Origin: Herbidospora sakaeratensis
Lineage (GTDB): Bacteria > Actinomycetota > Actinomycetes > Streptosporangiales > Streptosporangiaceae
NCBI RefSeq assembly: GCF_001570525.1
Contig: NZ_BBXC01000011.1
Location: 538,113 to 602,112 of the forward strand
Direction: 5' to 3'
Length of the DNA stretch: 64,000 nt
The notes beneath the pieces are model-generated. The model was not told where the DNA came from. It did no database searches and saw only the letters and a list, made by a program, of their open reading frames with translations. Position numbers and translations under genes: made by a program. Positions within the stretch are counted from its first letter, which is position 1; the number at the start of each line of letters is the position of its first letter. Positions 17,061 to 24,965 of the stretch are shown one piece after another.

Positions 17061-18227
17061 GTGGCCACAGACCAACGTGACGAGACCCCCGAGGTCGGTC
17101 TTCTTGAGGCCGTGTGGCGCTATCGGTGGTCGTCGATCGTACTGATCCTCGTCGCCGCGGTGGCCGCGGGGGCGGCGACCTTCTTCGTCTTCGGCAACGT
17201 CGAGGCGACCGCCCGGTTCGCGGTCGTCGACCCGCGCAGCACCACCTACCTGCGCATGGGCGTGTCCTCCGACAGCAGCTACATCGCCTACACCGCCCAG
17301 CGGGCCGCGTTCGCCCAGTCGGCGGGCGTGCTCGACCGGGCCCGGCAGCTGCTCGAGAACGAGCAGAAGGTCGTCGTCGACCTCGAGACCCTGCGGCAGA
17401 GCGTCACCGCCTCACCCGGCACGGCCGGCGGCATCGTCGTGGTCACCTCGACGGCCAAGACCGACAAGCTGGCCGCGCAGATGGCCAACTCGGTCGTGGC
17501 GGCCTACCAGATCCTCACCGAGGCCGACGCGCAGCGTGAGCAGGAGAAGCTGCTCAAGAGCGTGCGGTCCACGCGCACCCGCGTACAGGACGACCTGAAG
17601 CGCGCCCCCGACGGCAGCGCCACCGAGTCGTCGCTGACCGAGGCGCTGGTGCAGCTCCAGCTCAAGGAGTCGGAGGCGACGATCGACCTCGCCCAGTTCG
17701 GCGGCGGCGTGCGGTTCGTCGACCAGGCCAACCCGCTGAAGATCACCCCGAGCAAGGTGCCGACCAACATCGCGATCGGCCTCGCGGTCGGCACGCTGCT
17801 GGCCATCGTGATCGCGTTCCTGCGCGCCACCAACCCGATCGGCACGATCCGCGAGGTCACCACCCCGACCGGCCAGCGCCACAAGCCCGCCCAGCCGCGC
17901 CGCCCGCTGCTGCCCCGGCCCGAGATCAACGGCACGGCCCCGGTCAAGGCCGAATACGACGACCGCCCGACGGCCGCCTTCGAACGCATCAGCCTGCCCG
18001 CGAAACCACCGGAGCCCGCGCCCGCGACGCCCGCGATCGAGCGTCCCCCGGCCGGGAAACCCGCGGCCGAAAGGCCCGCACCGCCGCCGCCGATCCGCAG
18101 CTGGCCCGAACCGCCGCCCGCCAAGACGCCTCCCACCAGGGCGCCTTCAGCGAAGCCCGCCGACGACGAAGCGTCCGGTGACGACGCCGAGCCCGTGGTG
18201 ACCATCGACACGGGCGCCACCTCCTGA
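17061..18227 (+). CDS. Wzz/CapA-type chain-length regulator
   Basis: A 388-aa membrane protein with a hydrophobic segment near residues 24-45, an extracytoplasmic coiled region (about 50-235), a second hydrophobic segment (TNIAIGLAVGTLLAIVIAFL, about 234-254) and a long Pro/Ala-rich cytoplasmic tail. This is the polysaccharide co-polymerase layout that controls chain length with Wzy. GTG 17061 has GGGGAGA ten bases upstream. ATG 17034 is in frame but its AAGAGGA touches the codon, which is too close. No BY-kinase domain is fused or adjacent. The stop TGA overlaps the ATG of the flippase gene by one base. Confidence 0.8.
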   Translation: MATDQRDETPEVGLLEAVWRYRWSSIVLILVAAVAAGAATFFVFGNVEATARFAVVDPRSTTYLRMGVSSDSSYIAYTAQRAAFAQSAGVLDRARQLLENEQKVVVDLETLRQSVTASPGTAGGIVVVTSTAKTDKLAAQMANSVVAAYQILTEADAQREQEKLLKSVRSTRTRVQDDLKRAPDGSATESSLTEALVQLQLKESEATIDLAQFGGGVRFVDQANPLKITPSKVPTNIAIGLAVGTLLAIVIAFLRATNPIGTIREVTTPTGQRHKPAQPRRPLLPRPEINGTAPVKAEYDDRPTAAFERISLPAKPPEPAPATPAIERPPAGKPAAERPAPPPPIRSWPEPPPAKTPPTRAPSAKPADDEASGDDAEPVVTIDTGATS

Positions 18228-19498
18228 TGGCCGGTTCTCTCCGCAGGCTCGTCGCGCGCGCGGGCGGGTCGGTCACCTCCCAGGCCGTCACCGCGGGCGG
18301 GAGCGTCGTCTTACAGCTCATCGCGGTGCGGTTCCTCGGGCCCGAGGCGTTCGGCGCCTACGCGATCATGATGGCCGTGCTCGTCGCGGTCACCACCGTC
18401 TTCTCCTCGTGGGTGGGCGACTCGCTCACCGTGTTGGACCGTTTCAATCCGCGCGTGCGGGCCGCGTTGTGCGCCTCGATCCTCGGCCTGACGGCGGCCG
18501 GGACCGTCGTGGGCGTCGGGTTCGCGCTGGTGCTGCACCTGGCCGACGCGCCGGGTGTCGCGGCGTTCGCGCTGCTCACGGTGTTGTGGTTGCCGCAGGA
18601 GAGCGCGCGGCGGCTGCTCAACGCGCGGCTGGAGTTCGGCCGCCTGGTGCTCAACGACGTCGTCTACGTCGGGGTGACGCTGGCGATCCTGGCCGGGCTC
18701 TGGCTGACCGGCACGCCGTTCACGCTGACGTGGATCCTGGGCGCGATGTGCGCGGGCCAGCTCGTGTCGCTCGGGCTGACGCTGGCGCTGCTGCCGTCGG
18801 CGGAGTACCGGCTGCCGCGCCCGAGCCTGGCCGGGCTCGGCGAGGTCACCTCCTTCGCCGCGTGGCGGTCGGCGCAGGCGTCGTTGCGGCCGGTCGCGCT
18901 GCTGGTCATGCGGGTGGCGATCGACACGTTCGCGTCGCGCACGGTGCTGGCCGCCGTCGAGGCCGGACGGTTGCTGATGTCGCCGGCGCTGACGGTCGTC
19001 CAGGGCGCGGGCTCCTACCTGCTGCCCACGTTCGTGCGGCGGCGCGACGCCGGGGCGCCGATCCGGCCGCGCAACGCGCTGGCCGCCTCGCTGGTGCTCA
19101 TCGCGGGCACGCTGGCCTGCGGGGTCGCCGCCATCGCGGTCCTCGGGCACGTCGGCCCGCTCATCACCGGCGGCGCGTTCACCCTCGACGCGGTGACCGT
19201 GGGCGGGTGGGTGGCCTACACGGTCAGCTTCTCGGCGACGCTGCCGCTGTCGATGATGGCGGCCGCCTACACGATGTCCCGCCTGGTGTTCGTGGTCAGG
19301 GCGGCCGAGACCGGCATCGGCCTGGCGGCCATGCTGGTCGTGCTCGCGGTCGCCCCCGATCTGGCCCACCTGGCCCCCTACTGCATCGGATTCGGCGGCC
19401 TGGCCTCGGGATTCCTCCTATGGTGGCACCTTCGCCGCCGCCAGGCCCCCGTCCCGTCACGGAATGAGATCCCCCATGAGACGCACGCTGCTGAGTAG
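18227..19498 (+). CDS. Wzx-like polysaccharide flippase (MOP superfamily)
   Basis: A 423-aa integral membrane protein with about 12 hydrophobic segments. The opening AGGSVTSQAVTAGGSVVLQLIAVRFLGPEAFGAYAI has the RFLGPEAFGAYA motif typical of Wzx/MATE-like lipid-linked sugar flippases. It would move undecaprenyl-pyrophosphate-linked repeat units to the outer face for polymerisation. It shares TGATG with the preceding Wzz-like gene and overlaps the following secreted-protein gene, so the three are one transcript. Confidence 0.85.
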   Translation: MAGSLRRLVARAGGSVTSQAVTAGGSVVLQLIAVRFLGPEAFGAYAIMMAVLVAVTTVFSSWVGDSLTVLDRFNPRVRAALCASILGLTAAGTVVGVGFALVLHLADAPGVAAFALLTVLWLPQESARRLLNARLEFGRLVLNDVVYVGVTLAILAGLWLTGTPFTLTWILGAMCAGQLVSLGLTLALLPSAEYRLPRPSLAGLGEVTSFAAWRSAQASLRPVALLVMRVAIDTFASRTVLAAVEAGRLLMSPALTVVQGAGSYLLPTFVRRRDAGAPIRPRNALAASLVLIAGTLACGVAAIAVLGHVGPLITGGAFTLDAVTVGGWVAYTVSFSATLPLSMMAAAYTMSRLVFVVRAAETGIGLAAMLVVLAVAPDLAHLAPYCIGFGGLASGFLLWWHLRRRQAPVPSRNEIPHETHAAE

Positions 19499-20489
19499 CG
19501 CCGTTCTGGCGTTCGCCCTGACGGCGGCGGCGCCCGCGTACGCGGAGCCGGCCCCTCCGGCGCCGGTGAAGGCCGCCTGGAAGCAGGACCGGGTCATCGA
19601 CAACCCGAAGATCACCGAGTCGAGCGGCCTCTACGCCTCCCCGCTGCACCCCGGCGTCGTCTGGACCCACAACGACGGCGCCGGACCGGCCACCCTCTAC
19701 GCCATCGGCCCCGACGGCTCGACCCTGGCGACGGTCACCATCGAGGGCGCGGCGGCCGTCGACACCGAGGCCATGGGCGGCTTCGTCGACCAGCGCGGCA
19801 ACGCCCTCGTCTATCTGGCCGACACGGGCGACAACGACAAGACCCGCCAGGCGGGGGTGACCCTGTTCGTCTTCCCCGAGCCGAAGGTGCTGGCCGACAC
19901 GACGGTGACCGCCGAGCGTTATCCGATCGTCTACCCCGACGGCCCGCAGGACTCCGAGGCCGTCCTGGTCAACCCGGCCAACGGGAACCTCTACTTCGTC
20001 AGCAAGACCCCGACCGGCGGGGCCGTCTACGGCGCGCCGGCGTCGCTGGTGCCGGGCGTGGCCAACCGGCTCGAGAGGCTGGTGGCGGTGCCCCACGTCA
20101 TCTCCGACGGCCTGATCGGCTACGACGGCCGCATGTACCTGCGCGGCCTCAACAAGATCCGCGTCTTCACCGACGTGACCGGCCACGTGGTGCAGACGAT
20201 CGACGCGCCGAAGCAGCCGCAGGGCGAGTCGATGGCGCTCAGCGCCGACGGCAAGACGCTGTTCGTCGGCAGCGAGGGTGAGAAGAGCGCGGTGTTCGCG
20301 TGGGCGCTGCCCAAGGACCTGGTGACCGGCCCGGTACGCAAACCCGGTCCGCAGCCCGATCCCAACGCCATCCAGCAGAGCGGGAAGACGCAGCAGCCGT
20401 CGCGGTTGCCGCAGTTCATGCTCGGGGGCGCGGCCGGGCTCGTGGTGCTGATCGGGCTCGGCGCGGCCATCCGTCGACTGAGGCGGTAA
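19464..20489 (+). CDS. Exported beta-propeller-like protein with C-terminal membrane anchor
   Basis: A 341-aa protein with a signal peptide (MRRTLLSSAVLAFALTAAAP, ending ...PAYA). A region of about 240 residues has blade-like repeats (GVVWTHNDGAGPATLYAIG, VYLADTGDNDK, NLYFVSKTPTGG, LFVGSEGEKS). A Pro/Gln linker follows, and then one transmembrane helix (FMLGGAAGLVVLIGLGAAI) with an Arg-rich tail (RRLRR). This gives an outward-facing, membrane-anchored propeller. ATG 19464 and ATG 19476 are both usable; the second gives the tighter signal peptide. The gene overlaps the flippase gene by 35 bp. No enzymatic motif was recognised, and its function in the polymer locus is unknown. Confidence 0.72.
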   Translation: MRSPMRRTLLSSAVLAFALTAAAPAYAEPAPPAPVKAAWKQDRVIDNPKITESSGLYASPLHPGVVWTHNDGAGPATLYAIGPDGSTLATVTIEGAAAVDTEAMGGFVDQRGNALVYLADTGDNDKTRQAGVTLFVFPEPKVLADTTVTAERYPIVYPDGPQDSEAVLVNPANGNLYFVSKTPTGGAVYGAPASLVPGVANRLERLVAVPHVISDGLIGYDGRMYLRGLNKIRVFTDVTGHVVQTIDAPKQPQGESMALSADGKTLFVGSEGEKSAVFAWALPKDLVTGPVRKPGPQPDPNAIQQSGKTQQPSRLPQFMLGGAAGLVVLIGLGAAIRRLRR

Positions 20490-20508
20490 TCGGGTTCATA
20501 CTCCGGCC

Positions 20509-22131
20509 ATGCGCAAACGCACGATCCTGGCCGTGTTGTCAATCTCGTTCCTGCTGACCGGGTTGCTGGCGGCCCCGGCGTGGGCGGCCGACTACTCGGC
20601 CCAGCCCCGCGCCAACTGGCTGCCGAACGGCCGGGTCCTGGCCATCGCCCACACGGGCGACCGGGTGGTGATCGCGGGCGAGTTCACCAGCCTGCGGCAC
20701 TCCGCGACCGGCGAGACCGTCGGCCGCCAGCGCGTGGCGCTGCTCGACGCGGCCTCCGGCGACCTGATCCGCTCGTGGTCGCCCGCGGTGAACGGCGCGG
20801 TGCAGGTCCTCGCGGTCGCGAACGGCCGGGTGTTCCTCGGCGGCGACTTCACCACGGTGGCCGGGCAGACCCGCACCCGCCTGGCGGCGATCGACCTGGG
20901 CAGCGGGAGCGTCGTCGGCGGCTGGACGCCGGCCGCCAACAGCACGGTGCGCGGGCTGGCCGTGATCGGCGACACGCTTTACGCCGGTGGGGCGTTCACG
21001 CAGGTCGCCGGGCAGAACCGGACCCGGCTGGCGGCCGTCGACCTGAACAGCGGTGCGCTGCGCGCCTGGAACCCGGGCGCCAACAACACGATCATGGCCA
21101 TGGCGGCCGCCCCCGACGGCGGCAGCGTGATCGTGGGCGGGCAGTTCCGCACCCTCGGCGGCGCGACACGGTTGTTCCTCGGCTCGGTCGACCTCAACGG
21201 CGCGGTCACCGGCTGGACCCCGCCCGCCAGTTGCGACCTGCCGAGCAACCAGTGCTGGGTGCTCGACCTGGCCGCCGACGCCGACAGCGTCTACGCCGCC
21301 ATCGCCGGAGTCGGCGGACGGCTGGCCGCCTACCGCCTGAGCAACGGCTCGCGCCGCTGGGAACGCACCGCCGACGGAGATGTCGAGTCGGTCGCGGTGC
21401 GCGGCTCGTACGTGTACGCCGCCGGCCACTTCTGCCCCGACTTCGCCGGCTTCCAGCGGTGTGACTTCGTGGCCGTCGACGCCGGGACCGGCGCGGTCGA
21501 CACCGACTTCGCGCCCACGGCCAACGGGCAGGTGTTCGCGTTGCACGCCGGGCCCGACGCGCTGCGCGCGGGCGGCGGCTACAGCCAGCTCAACGGGGTC
21601 TCCCGGCCCAACTACACCGAGTTCCCGCTGATCCCGCCGTCGGGCGACGTGACGCTGGTGCCGGCGGGCGCGTCGTGGCGCTACCTCGACAACGGCAGCG
21701 ACCAGGGCACGGCCTGGCGGGCGGCCGGGTTCGACGACTCCGGCTGGCCGCAGGGCCTGGCCCAGCTGGGCTTCGGCGACGGCGACGAGCGGCAGCAGGT
21801 CGCACCAGGCCGCATCACCTACTACTTCCGCACGACCTTCGGCGTCGCCGCCACGTTCGGCCAGGTCACCATGAGCGTGATCCGGGACGACGGCGCGGTC
21901 GTCTACTTGAACGGGACCGAGATCTGGCGCGACAACCTGCCGACCGGCACGATCACCTCCGCCAGCCGGGCGTTGTCGACCGTCTCGGGCGCGGCCGAGT
22001 CGCAGTGGATCGACGTGCCGCTGTCGCCCGGCCAGCTCCAGCAGGGCCAGAACACGATCACCGTCGAGATCCACCAGGACCGGCCCGACTCCAGCGACAT
22101 CAGTTTCGACCTGCGCCTGCGGGCGCGCTGA
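20509..22131 (+). CDS. Secreted delta-60-type beta-propeller with C-terminal jelly-roll domain
   Basis: A 540-aa exported protein (signal peptide MRKRTILAVLSISFLLTGLL, cleavage after ...AWA). Residues of about 30-380 are propeller repeats with the signature VFLGGDFTTVAGQTRTRLAAID and LYAGGAFTQVAGQNRTRLAAVD, the same family as the proteins at 4014-8207 and 9975-11606. The last 150 residues start ASWRYLDNGSDQGTAWRAAG and include DDGAVVYLNGTEIWRDNLP, a beta-sandwich frequently appended to extracellular actinobacterial proteins. It lies 19 bp after the membrane-anchored propeller gene and is followed by a strong terminator. Role and ligand are unknown; surface-matrix binding is inferred from context. 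Confidence 0.82.
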   Translation: MRKRTILAVLSISFLLTGLLAAPAWAADYSAQPRANWLPNGRVLAIAHTGDRVVIAGEFTSLRHSATGETVGRQRVALLDAASGDLIRSWSPAVNGAVQVLAVANGRVFLGGDFTTVAGQTRTRLAAIDLGSGSVVGGWTPAANSTVRGLAVIGDTLYAGGAFTQVAGQNRTRLAAVDLNSGALRAWNPGANNTIMAMAAAPDGGSVIVGGQFRTLGGATRLFLGSVDLNGAVTGWTPPASCDLPSNQCWVLDLAADADSVYAAIAGVGGRLAAYRLSNGSRRWERTADGDVESVAVRGSYVYAAGHFCPDFAGFQRCDFVAVDAGTGAVDTDFAPTANGQVFALHAGPDALRAGGGYSQLNGVSRPNYTEFPLIPPSGDVTLVPAGASWRYLDNGSDQGTAWRAAGFDDSGWPQGLAQLGFGDGDERQQVAPGRITYYFRTTFGVAATFGQVTMSVIRDDGAVVYLNGTEIWRDNLPTGTITSASRALSTVSGAAESQWIDVPLSPGQLQQGQNTITVEIHQDRPDSSDISFDLRLRAR

Positions 22132-22139
22132 CGGCGGGG

Positions 22140-22170
22140 CGGACCCGCCCTGGAGGGAGGGGCGGGTCCG
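22140..22170 (+). terminator. Terminator after the 20.5-22.1 kb propeller gene
   Basis: CGGACCCGCCC (22140-22150) pairs perfectly with GGGCGGGTCCG (22160-22170) over a 9-nt loop. It begins nine bases after the stop codon and is followed by ATTCTTCT. It closes the plus-strand run that starts at the GT4 or Wzz-like gene. Confidence 0.75.
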
Positions 22171-22199
22171 ATTCTTCTGATCGAATTGGGTCCCCAAAA

Positions 22200-22213
22200 G
22201 TGACCATGGTCAC
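22200..22213. promoter_or_regulatory. 14-bp perfect palindrome upstream of the FkbM gene
   Basis: GTGACCATGGTCAC at 22200-22213 is a perfect palindrome 45 bp before the methyltransferase start. It could be an operator. No cognate regulator is obvious, and such a short palindrome can arise by chance. Confidence 0.25.
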
Positions 22214-22258
22214 CCTTATTGTGGGTCGAACCATTTTGCCCCTATTCGAGAGAAGTCC

Positions 22259-23218
22259 ATGGTCGAAAAGCTCTCGCCTGTCCTGCGCGCCCGGATGCGG
22301 GCCCGGGAACTGCTCTCCCGCGCGCTCGTCGTGGTGCCGCCCGCGGTGACGATGAAGACCCGCTCGGGATACCACTCCTCCTCCGGGGTGTCACGCACCC
22401 TGCTCGGCCAGGTGGTGAAGGTGCTGCGGCACCGCCCGCTGGGCTTCGTCGACGACTTCGCCCTGCCGGACAACCCCCGCATCCGGCTGGCCGCCGTCGA
22501 GTCGCGGCTGGTGCGCATCCTGTTCTGGTACGGCGAGCGCGGCTACGAGGGCATGGAGACGGCCTGCTGGCGCGACCTGTGCGCCAAGGCCACCGGCATC
22601 CTCGAACTGGGCGCCAACATCGGCTACTACACCGTCCAAGGCGCCGACGCGGCCGGAGCGACCCCGTACGTCGCGGTGGAGGCCAACCCCGAGGCGGCGG
22701 CGATCGTGTCGCGCAACGCCGACCTCAACGGGCTCGCCAACGTGAAGGTGGTCCAGGCCGCCGTGGTGCCCGACGACGCGCCCGCCACGCTGGAGTTGTC
22801 GCTGCCCGACCAGGAGAGCTACGTCGCGCCGACGGGGGCGTACCTGTCGGAGGGCGGCGAGGGCATCAGCAACCGCCCGGCCTCCCGCACGATCACCGTG
22901 CAGACGGTGCGGATGTCCGACCTGATCGAGGGCGTCGACCTCATCAAGCTCGACATCGAGGGCTACGAGGCCGGCGTGCTGCGCGCGGTCTGGCCGCAGC
23001 TGCTGGCCACCCGGCCCACGATCGTCGTCGAGGTGCTCCGGAACGTTCCCGCGCTCCGTCAGGTGCTGCGCGACCTGCGCGCGGAGAACTACGAGATCCG
23101 CGCCATCGGCCACGACGCGCTGCACGTCATCACCGACGCCGAACTGGCGTCCGAGGAGCCGCTGCCGCGCTACGGCTCCCGGGACGTGATCGTCTCTCCG
23201 GCGGAGAAGGCCCTCTAG
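22259..23218 (+). CDS. FkbM-family SAM-dependent methyltransferase
   Basis: A 319-aa methyltransferase. SAM motif I is GILELGANIGYYTV (about residues 116-129), followed by the acidic loop of VAVEANPEAAAIVSRNADLNG. The FkbM signature LIKLDIEGYEAGVLRAV lies near residue 240. Members O-methylate sugars or polyketide-linked groups; in this locus methylation of a sugar in the surface polymer is likely. ATG 22259 has AGAGAAG upstream. Its TAG stop forms a CTAG palindrome shared with the rfbD stop on the opposite strand, so the two genes meet exactly tail to tail. Confidence 0.87.
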   Translation: MVEKLSPVLRARMRARELLSRALVVVPPAVTMKTRSGYHSSSGVSRTLLGQVVKVLRHRPLGFVDDFALPDNPRIRLAAVESRLVRILFWYGERGYEGMETACWRDLCAKATGILELGANIGYYTVQGADAAGATPYVAVEANPEAAAIVSRNADLNGLANVKVVQAAVVPDDAPATLELSLPDQESYVAPTGAYLSEGGEGISNRPASRTITVQTVRMSDLIEGVDLIKLDIEGYEAGVLRAVWPQLLATRPTIVVEVLRNVPALRQVLRDLRAENYEIRAIGHDALHVITDAELASEEPLPRYGSRDVIVSPAEKAL

Positions 23219-24027
23219 AGCTCGGGCCAGGCGTCGTGCAGGGCCTCTCGCCAGTCGCGCATCGGCTTGAGGCCCGCCGCCGCCCACCCGCCGTGGGCCA
23301 GCACGCTGTTCTTCGGACGGGCCGCCGGCCGGGGGTAGGCCTCCGAGGTGACCGGCCGCACCCGCTCGGGGTCGGCGCCCAGCAGGCGGAAGACCTCCTG
23401 GGCCAGGCCGTGCCAGGTGGTGGCGCCGGAGTTGGTGCCGTGGAAGACCCCCTGGGCACCCGAGCCGACCAGGTCGACGATCCGGCGGGCCAGGTCGAGG
23501 GTCCAGGTGGGCTGGCCGTGCTGGTCGGCGACGACCCTCACGACCTCGTGCGACCGTTCGAGGCGGGCCATCGTGCGCACGAAGCTGGGGCCGTGGGCGC
23601 CGTACAACCAGGCGGTTCTGACGATCGTGCCGTGGTGCGCCAGGACCGCCCGTTCACCGGCCAGCTTGGTGCGGCCGTAGGCGTTGATCGGGCCGGTCGG
23701 GGCGTCTTCCGGCCAGGGCTCGGCGCCCTCGCCGGAGAAGACGTAGTCGGTGGAGAGGTGGACGAGCCTGCGGCCCGCCGCCTCGGCCAGGGCGACGGGC
23801 GCGTTGACCCTGAGGGCGGCCTCCTCGTCGGTCTCGGCGTCGTCGACCGCCGTCCACGCGGCGCAGTTCACCACCACGTCGGCCCATTTCACGGCCTCGG
23901 CGACGGCGGCCCGGTCGGTGATGTCGAGCTCGGCCCGGGACGGCGCGCGGACGTCGGCGCCGTCGAGGACGCGGACCAGATCGGTGGCGAGCATGCCCCC
24001 GCCGCCGGTGACCAGCCAGCGCGTCAT
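23215..24027 (-). CDS. rfbD: dTDP-4-dehydrorhamnose reductase
   Basis: A 270-aa short-chain-dehydrogenase-type reductase for the last step of dTDP-L-rhamnose synthesis. It has a Gly-rich NADPH loop (WLVTGGGGMLATDLVRVL), STDYVFSG and the catalytic YGRTK (Tyr-x-x-x-Lys). The substrate-binding C-terminal part follows (GVFHGTNSGATTWHGLAQEV). ATG 24027 overlaps the rfbB stop by 4 bp (ATGA), which fixes the start although the frame is open to 24660. It is last in the operon initiating-transferase - rfbA - rfbB - rfbD. Confidence 0.95.
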   Translation of the reverse strand: MTRWLVTGGGGMLATDLVRVLDGADVRAPSRAELDITDRAAVAEAVKWADVVVNCAAWTAVDDAETDEEAALRVNAPVALAEAAGRRLVHLSTDYVFSGEGAEPWPEDAPTGPINAYGRTKLAGERAVLAHHGTIVRTAWLYGAHGPSFVRTMARLERSHEVVRVVADQHGQPTWTLDLARRIVDLVGSGAQGVFHGTNSGATTWHGLAQEVFRLLGADPERVRPVTSEAYPRPAARPKNSVLAHGGWAAAGLKPMRDWREALHDAWPEL

Positions 24028-24965
24028 GCCCAGCCTCGCAGCGGCTTCCACCAGGTCGGGTTGTCGCGGTACCAGGCGACCGTGTCGGCGAGCCCCTGCT
24101 CGAAGGTCCAGCGGGGGGCGTACCCGAGCGCCCTCAACCGGGTGTCGTCGAGGCTGTAGCGGCGGTCGTGGCCCTTGCGGTCGTCGACGAAGTCGACGCT
24201 GTCCCAGGTCGCGCCGCACGCGTCGAGCAGGCGGCCGGTGAGCTCGCGGTTGGACATCTCGGCCGTGCCGGCGATGTGGTAGACCTCGCCGGGCTCCCCC
24301 AGCTCGGCCACCAGGCGGATGCCCCGGCAGTGGTCGTCGACGTGCACCCAGTCGCGCACGTTGCCGCCGTCGCCGTAGAGCGGCACTCTCCGCCCTTCGA
24401 GCAGGTTGGTCACGAACAGCGGGACCACCTTCTCGGGGTACTGGTAGGGGCCGTAGTTGTTGCCGCAGCGGGTGATCGAGACGTTGAGGCCGTGGGTGAC
24501 CGCGTAGGCCCGCGCGATCATGTCGCCGCCGGCCTTGGCCGCCGAGTAGGGCGAGCGCGGGTTCACCGCCGCGTTCTCGTCCCACGAGCCGGTCTCGATG
24601 GTGCCGTAGACCTCGTCGGTGGAGACCTGCACGACCCTGGGCACCCCGGCGTCGAGGCACGCCTGCATGAGCGTCTGCGCGCCGAGCACGTTGGTGCGCA
24701 CGAAGTCGGCCGCGCCGTCGATCGACCGGTCGACGTGGCTCTCGGCGGCGAAGTTCACCACCAGGTCGTGGCCCGGCACCACCTCGGCCAGCAGGCCGGG
24801 GTCGCAGATGTCGCCGTGGACGAAGTCGTGGTCGACCCCTTCGAGGTTGGCGCGGTTGCCGGCGTAGGTCAGCTTGTCGAGGACGGTGATCTTCGCGTCG
24901 GGCAGGGTGCGCACGAAATGGGAGCCGATGAACCCGGCGCCGCCGGTGACCAGGACACGTGTCAT
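24024..24965 (-). CDS. rfbB: dTDP-glucose 4,6-dehydratase
   Basis: A 313-aa extended SDR that converts dTDP-glucose to dTDP-4-keto-6-deoxyglucose. Visible motifs are the NAD loop VLVTGGAGFIGSHFVR, VQVSTDEVYG and the catalytic YSAAKAGGDM (Tyr-x-x-x-Lys), plus DHCRGIRLVAELGEPGEVYHI. It is slightly shorter than typical RmlB. The start ATG overlaps the rfbA stop (ATGA) and the stop overlaps the rfbD start, so the three are tightly coupled. Confidence 0.95.
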   Translation of the reverse strand: MTRVLVTGGAGFIGSHFVRTLPDAKITVLDKLTYAGNRANLEGVDHDFVHGDICDPGLLAEVVPGHDLVVNFAAESHVDRSIDGAADFVRTNVLGAQTLMQACLDAGVPRVVQVSTDEVYGTIETGSWDENAAVNPRSPYSAAKAGGDMIARAYAVTHGLNVSITRCGNNYGPYQYPEKVVPLFVTNLLEGRRVPLYGDGGNVRDWVHVDDHCRGIRLVAELGEPGEVYHIAGTAEMSNRELTGRLLDACGATWDSVDFVDDRKGHDRRYSLDDTRLRALGYAPRWTFEQGLADTVAWYRDNPTWWKPLRGWA

